7,458 bases of DNA. It comes from an uncultured Candidatus Competibacteraceae bacterium (GTDB taxonomy: Bacteria > Pseudomonadota > Gammaproteobacteria > Competibacterales > Competibacteraceae). Where the stretch lies: contig CALGOO010000241.1 in NCBI GenBank assembly GCA_937960715.1, forward strand, positions 1-7,458, written 5' to 3'. How positions within the stretch are numbered: position 1 is the first letter of the stretch; every line of letters begins with the position of its first letter. This document shows, piece by piece, positions 5,297 through 7,458 of the stretch. The notes beneath the pieces were generated by a model that did no database searches, was not told the DNA's origin, and saw only the letters and a list, made by a program, of their open reading frames with translations. Both the position numbers and the translations under genes were made by a program.

Positions 5297-6484
5297 TTAA
5301 AGCCGCTGCCGCAGTATTTCGGTGATTTCGGTGTCGCTCAGGATCAATGGATTGGTTTTCATGCTGCCGCCGCGCGAGTGGGCGACGACATGGGCGAAAT
5401 CGCTTTCCTGGATGCCGTAGGCACTGAGCCGGGGCAAGGTCAGCCGCTCGGTCCACTCGTCCAGCAGCGCCAGCAACGCGGCGTGCGATTCCTTGGGAGT
5501 GGGAAAATGCCGCCCGTGCAGCAGGTCGCCGGCCCGAGCGTACTTGCGCCAGGACGGATGGTCGGACTCACGCTCCCGCAGCGCGGCCAGGTTGACGCGG
5601 GTGGCGGCGCCGACGAGCGTACCGCAGACCACGCCATGCGGAATCGGGAAGAACGCGCCCAGTGGCGAGGCCAGCCCATGCACCGACCCCAGGCCGGTCT
5701 GCGCCAGGCAGACGCCCGACAGCAAGGCTGCGTAGGCCAGGCGCGAACGACCGGCGGCGGCTTGGTCGCCGCCCTCGTACCAGGCGAACAACCCCTCCCG
5801 CACCGCCTTCAGCCCGCTTTCCGCCAGCGTGTCGGTGAAGGGGTTGGCCTTGGTGGAGACGTAGGACTCCAGCAATTGCGTGAGCGCGTCCATCGCGTTG
5901 GCGGCGATTTGCGGCTTGGGGCAGCTTGCAAGCAGGTCAGGGTCGAGTAGGGCGTATTCCGGAACCAGCTTGTCGTCGCGGAAGGATTTCTTGAACCCGT
6001 TCGGGCCGCGCAGGCTGAGCACGGCGTTCTTGGTGGCTTCGCTACCGGTGCCGGCGGTGGTGGGAACGGCGATGAACGGTGTCGCGGGACCCTGATAAGG
6101 CTTCTCCGGTCCGACCCCCTCAAGGTAGTTCATCACCGAATCGCCACTCGGTAGCAGACCCGCGATGGCTTTGGCGGCATCCAGCACGCTGCCGCCGCCA
6201 ATGCCGGCGACGATTTGGATATTGGCGCCGCGCCATTGCTGGACGGTTTGATCCACCAATTGCGGCGAGGGTTCGTCGCTGACTCGTGCCTGCTCCCACC
6301 GAACGCCGGCTTTTTCCAGGGCGGATGATAGCGACGACCAACTGGGCGATTCGACGAACGAGCGCTGGCCGGTCACCAGCAACGCGCGATTGCCGTATTG
6401 AGCGATTAGGTTGGGCAGTTTGGCGAGAGCGCCGGCGCCAAATTCGATGCGCGGCAGGCGGGCGATGGAGAAGGGCGCGATCAT
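5297..6484 (-). CDS. Iron-containing alcohol dehydrogenase family protein
   Basis: A 395-residue member of the iron-type (group III) alcohol dehydrogenase family, normally about 380-400 residues, which oxidises alcohols or reduces aldehydes with NAD(P) in the cytoplasm. The N-terminal Rossmann-like domain carries GIGGGSVLDAAK (94-105) and VPTTAGTGSEATKNAV (140-155). The helical C-terminal domain carries the metal site: Asp199 in AMDALT, His269 in GSVHGLA and His283 in IPHG. The fourth classical ligand, the His of DALTH, is Gln203 here. The middle segment GFKKSFRDDKLVPEYALLDPDLL is typical of one proteobacterial subgroup, so the Gln may be a subgroup trait. The physiological alcohol is unknown. 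The ATG at 6484 gives the usual N-terminus; the SD (GGAA about 7-10 nt upstream) is weak. The gene follows the nuclease-like gene by 61 bp and precedes the metallophosphoesterase by 3 nt. Confidence 0.93.
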   Translation of the reverse strand: MIAPFSIARLPRIEFGAGALAKLPNLIAQYGNRALLVTGQRSFVESPSWSSLSSALEKAGVRWEQARVSDEPSPQLVDQTVQQWRGANIQIVAGIGGGSVLDAAKAIAGLLPSGDSVMNYLEGVGPEKPYQGPATPFIAVPTTAGTGSEATKNAVLSLRGPNGFKKSFRDDKLVPEYALLDPDLLASCPKPQIAANAMDALTQLLESYVSTKANPFTDTLAESGLKAVREGLFAWYEGGDQAAAGRSRLAYAALLSGVCLAQTGLGSVHGLASPLGAFFPIPHGVVCGTLVGAATRVNLAALRERESDHPSWRKYARAGDLLHGRHFPTPKESHAALLALLDEWTERLTLPRLSAYGIQESDFAHVVAHSRGGSMKTNPLILSDTEITEILRQRL

Positions 6485-6518
6485 GGGAAGGTTCCAAATG
6501 GTTTTTGAAATTGAAAAA

Positions 6519-6545
6519 TCTTCTCTCCTCGCGACGGGAAGGATC
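6519..6545. repeat. Degenerate hairpin-repeat remnant
   Basis: The stretch TCTTCTCTCCTCGCGACGGG and the bases after it resemble a decayed copy of the CCCTCTCCC...GGGAGAGGG hairpin at 7217-7239. The arms no longer pair well. It lies directly past the stop of the nuclease-like gene, so that gene is bordered by a hairpin or remnant on each side. Similarity judged by eye only. Confidence 0.3.
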
Positions 6546-7154
6546 CTAGGCTAAAAGCGCAATATCTTGAGTCACGATCAGTTGAATAACCGCCAGAATA
6601 CTTCCGACATCGTCCAGGTAATAGCGTCGTTCGTCCATGGAGACCACGGATTCTTTCAGTCGCAGGAACTGCCAAATTTCGCCGGTCGTCACGCAACCGA
6701 ATACTGGAAGTTTGGAGCGCCCCGTGGATTGGTTAAAGATTTGTGCTGCCACCATTTGCGCGATACATTGTCCCAAGCCGGTTTCCACGTCGTTCTTTTT
6801 GGCTTCGACAATGGTGATGATCGGGGATCGCAAGGGCAGGATAGGCGGAGAAAGGGTCAGGATGAAATCACATTCTCCAACCAAGCCCTTGTTGGAATCG
6901 ATATCGAGTCTTTGCCCGGAGTAGATCGCCAATTTCTCGTGAGAGAGTTCTCGGCTGGCCAACAGGATGGGCGCAACGATGAATTCGCTACGCGATTTTT
7001 CGGAGATCAACGCCAAGGGAGTGCGCTTGGACAACGTTTCCTGAAGCCAAACCGGAACCGGTAAAGAGCGAAGATCGGGGAAAAGAGGGATTAATTCGGT
7101 CGAAACGCCCAGCGTGGCGATAGCAGTTTCCAAGGTAAAGTCACTGTATGCCAT
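6546..7154 (-). CDS. PD-(D/E)XK nuclease-like protein of unknown role
   Basis: A 202-residue protein with the signs of the PD-(D/E)XK nuclease fold: an acidic residue in an early helix (Glu57 in SRSEFIVAPIL), then GLVGECDFILTL with Asp96, a hydrophobic strand ending in the catalytic E-x-K (IVEAKK, Glu117 and Lys119), and the following helix with Gln129 and Gln133 (GLGQCIAQM). This order, E...D...ExK...Q, is that of restriction-endonuclease-like folds. I recall similar proteins, annotated as hypothetical, from cyanobacteria and sulfur-oxidising gammaproteobacteria. No methyltransferase, helicase or antitoxin-like partner lies next to it, so a restriction or defence role is not shown. GAGGTG lies before the ATG at 7154 and supports the start. 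Sampled rows give about 52 % G+C against about 67-77 % in the gene downstream, which suggests acquisition by transfer. No membrane or signal segments. Confidence 0.72.
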   Translation of the reverse strand: MAYSDFTLETAIATLGVSTELIPLFPDLRSLPVPVWLQETLSKRTPLALISEKSRSEFIVAPILLASRELSHEKLAIYSGQRLDIDSNKGLVGECDFILTLSPPILPLRSPIITIVEAKKNDVETGLGQCIAQMVAAQIFNQSTGRSKLPVFGCVTTGEIWQFLRLKESVVSMDERRYYLDDVGSILAVIQLIVTQDIALLA

Positions 7155-7216
7155 TTGACACCTCGGATGATTGATATCCCTGATTCGACAGAACTTATGG
7201 ACCTCTTCTCATCCTG

Positions 7217-7239
7217 GCCCTCTCCCGGCGGGAGAGGGC
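7217..7239. repeat. Perfect hairpin after the CoA-lyase gene
   Basis: A perfect 10-bp inverted repeat with a 3-nt loop (GCCCTCTCCC / GGGAGAGGGC). It begins 10 bp past the TAA of the CoA-lyase gene on the minus strand, in terminator position, but is followed by CAGGATGAG and not by T residues. CCCTCTCCC-type hairpins with a nearby CTCATCCTGG are familiar as dispersed intergenic repeats in proteobacteria. It may act as a transcript 3' end by stabilising RNA or as a repeat only. Confidence 0.75.
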
Positions 7240-7249
7240 GCGATTGGTT

Positions 7250-7458
7250 TTAGAACCCGTACAGCGCCTTGTATTCGGCGTCGCGGCTGGCGATCAGCTG
7301 GGCGAGGTTGAACACCACCTTGCATTGCTTCCAGGTGGCGTCGTCCTGCATCTTGCCGTCGATCATCACCGCGCCGCTGCCGTCGGGCATGGCCTCGATC
7401 ACCCGCTTGGCCCAGGCGACTTCCTCCGGTTTCGGGCTGAACACCCGCTTGGCGATGG
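7250..7458 (-). CDS. HpcH/HpaI aldolase/citrate lyase family protein (malyl-CoA lyase-like), C-terminal end
   Basis: The last 68 codons of a gene that enters from the right edge; the frame is open to the window end. The visible part reads KRVFSPKPEEVAWAKRVIEAM, then SGAVMIDGKMQDDATWKQC and a helical tail ending EYKALYGF. VFSPKPEEVAWA...GAVMIDGKM is the C-terminal pattern of CoA-ester lyases of the citrate lyase beta / malyl-CoA lyase group. There the C-terminal segment after the TIM barrel closes over the active site of the neighbouring subunit. Such enzymes split malyl-, citramalyl- or methylmalyl-CoA into acetyl- or propionyl-CoA plus glyoxylate or pyruvate. The barrel and metal ligands are outside the window, so the substrate is not decidable. 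A GTG inside (7444) is not the start. A hairpin follows the stop. Confidence 0.7.
   Translation of the reverse strand, partial: IAKRVFSPKPEEVAWAKRVIEAMPDGSGAVMIDGKMQDDATWKQCKVVFNLAQLIASRDAEYKALYGF

Noticed and set aside
5378..5950. 190-residue plus-strand frame antisense to the alcohol dehydrogenase
   Set aside because: The minus strand carries all family motifs; the antisense product is Gln/Arg/Gly-rich with no known pattern.
6567..7064. 165-residue plus-strand frame antisense to the nuclease-like gene
   Set aside because: The minus-strand protein has a complete E...D...ExK pattern and a good SD; the antisense frame has neither.

Overview
The window is GC-rich bacterial chromosome (sampled rows of the core genes run about 65-77 % G+C). 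It carries housekeeping and central-carbon genes packed at normal bacterial density. Gene content and the kind of dispersed repeats suggest a proteobacterium, most likely a gammaproteobacterium; this is inferred from style and families, not from a marker gene. I see no rRNA, tRNA, CRISPR array, transposase, phage gene or replication origin.

Left part (1-2094): a minus-strand group. A stand-alone malonyl-CoA:ACP transacylase-like (FabD family) gene is followed by a possible 63-residue coupled reading frame. Then come 311 bp of hairpin-rich non-coding DNA and the first 159 codons of a biotin-dependent acyl-CoA carboxylase carboxyltransferase (beta) subunit that runs off the left edge. The acyltransferase gene is divergent from a complete folD gene on the plus strand (2095-2994).

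Middle part (2995-4301): folD converges on a small secreted DUF2147 protein. Between them lie a striking 31-bp perfect inverted repeat nested in a 13-bp imperfect one and a second GC hairpin. Divergent from DUF2147 is a small membrane protein of the CarS-like (CDP-archaeol synthase-like) family, whose 3' end overlaps the convergent metallophosphoesterase gene by 7 bp.

Right part (4295-7458): a minus-strand row, in transcription order. It holds the C-terminal end of an HpcH/HpaI-type CoA-ester lyase, a lower-GC (about 52 %) PD-(D/E)XK nuclease-like gene, an iron-type alcohol dehydrogenase and a metallophosphoesterase. The last two are separated by only 3 nt and are probably co-transcribed. The nuclease-like gene has hairpin repeats or remnants on both sides and looks like an insertion into older chromosome.

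I do not see an obvious new multi-gene system. The points most worth a second look are the nuclease-like low-GC gene between repeats, the nested palindrome after folD, the Gln replacing a metal-binding His in the alcohol dehydrogenase, the archaeal-type lipid enzyme relative, and a plus-strand terminator-like structure with no recognised gene in front of it.
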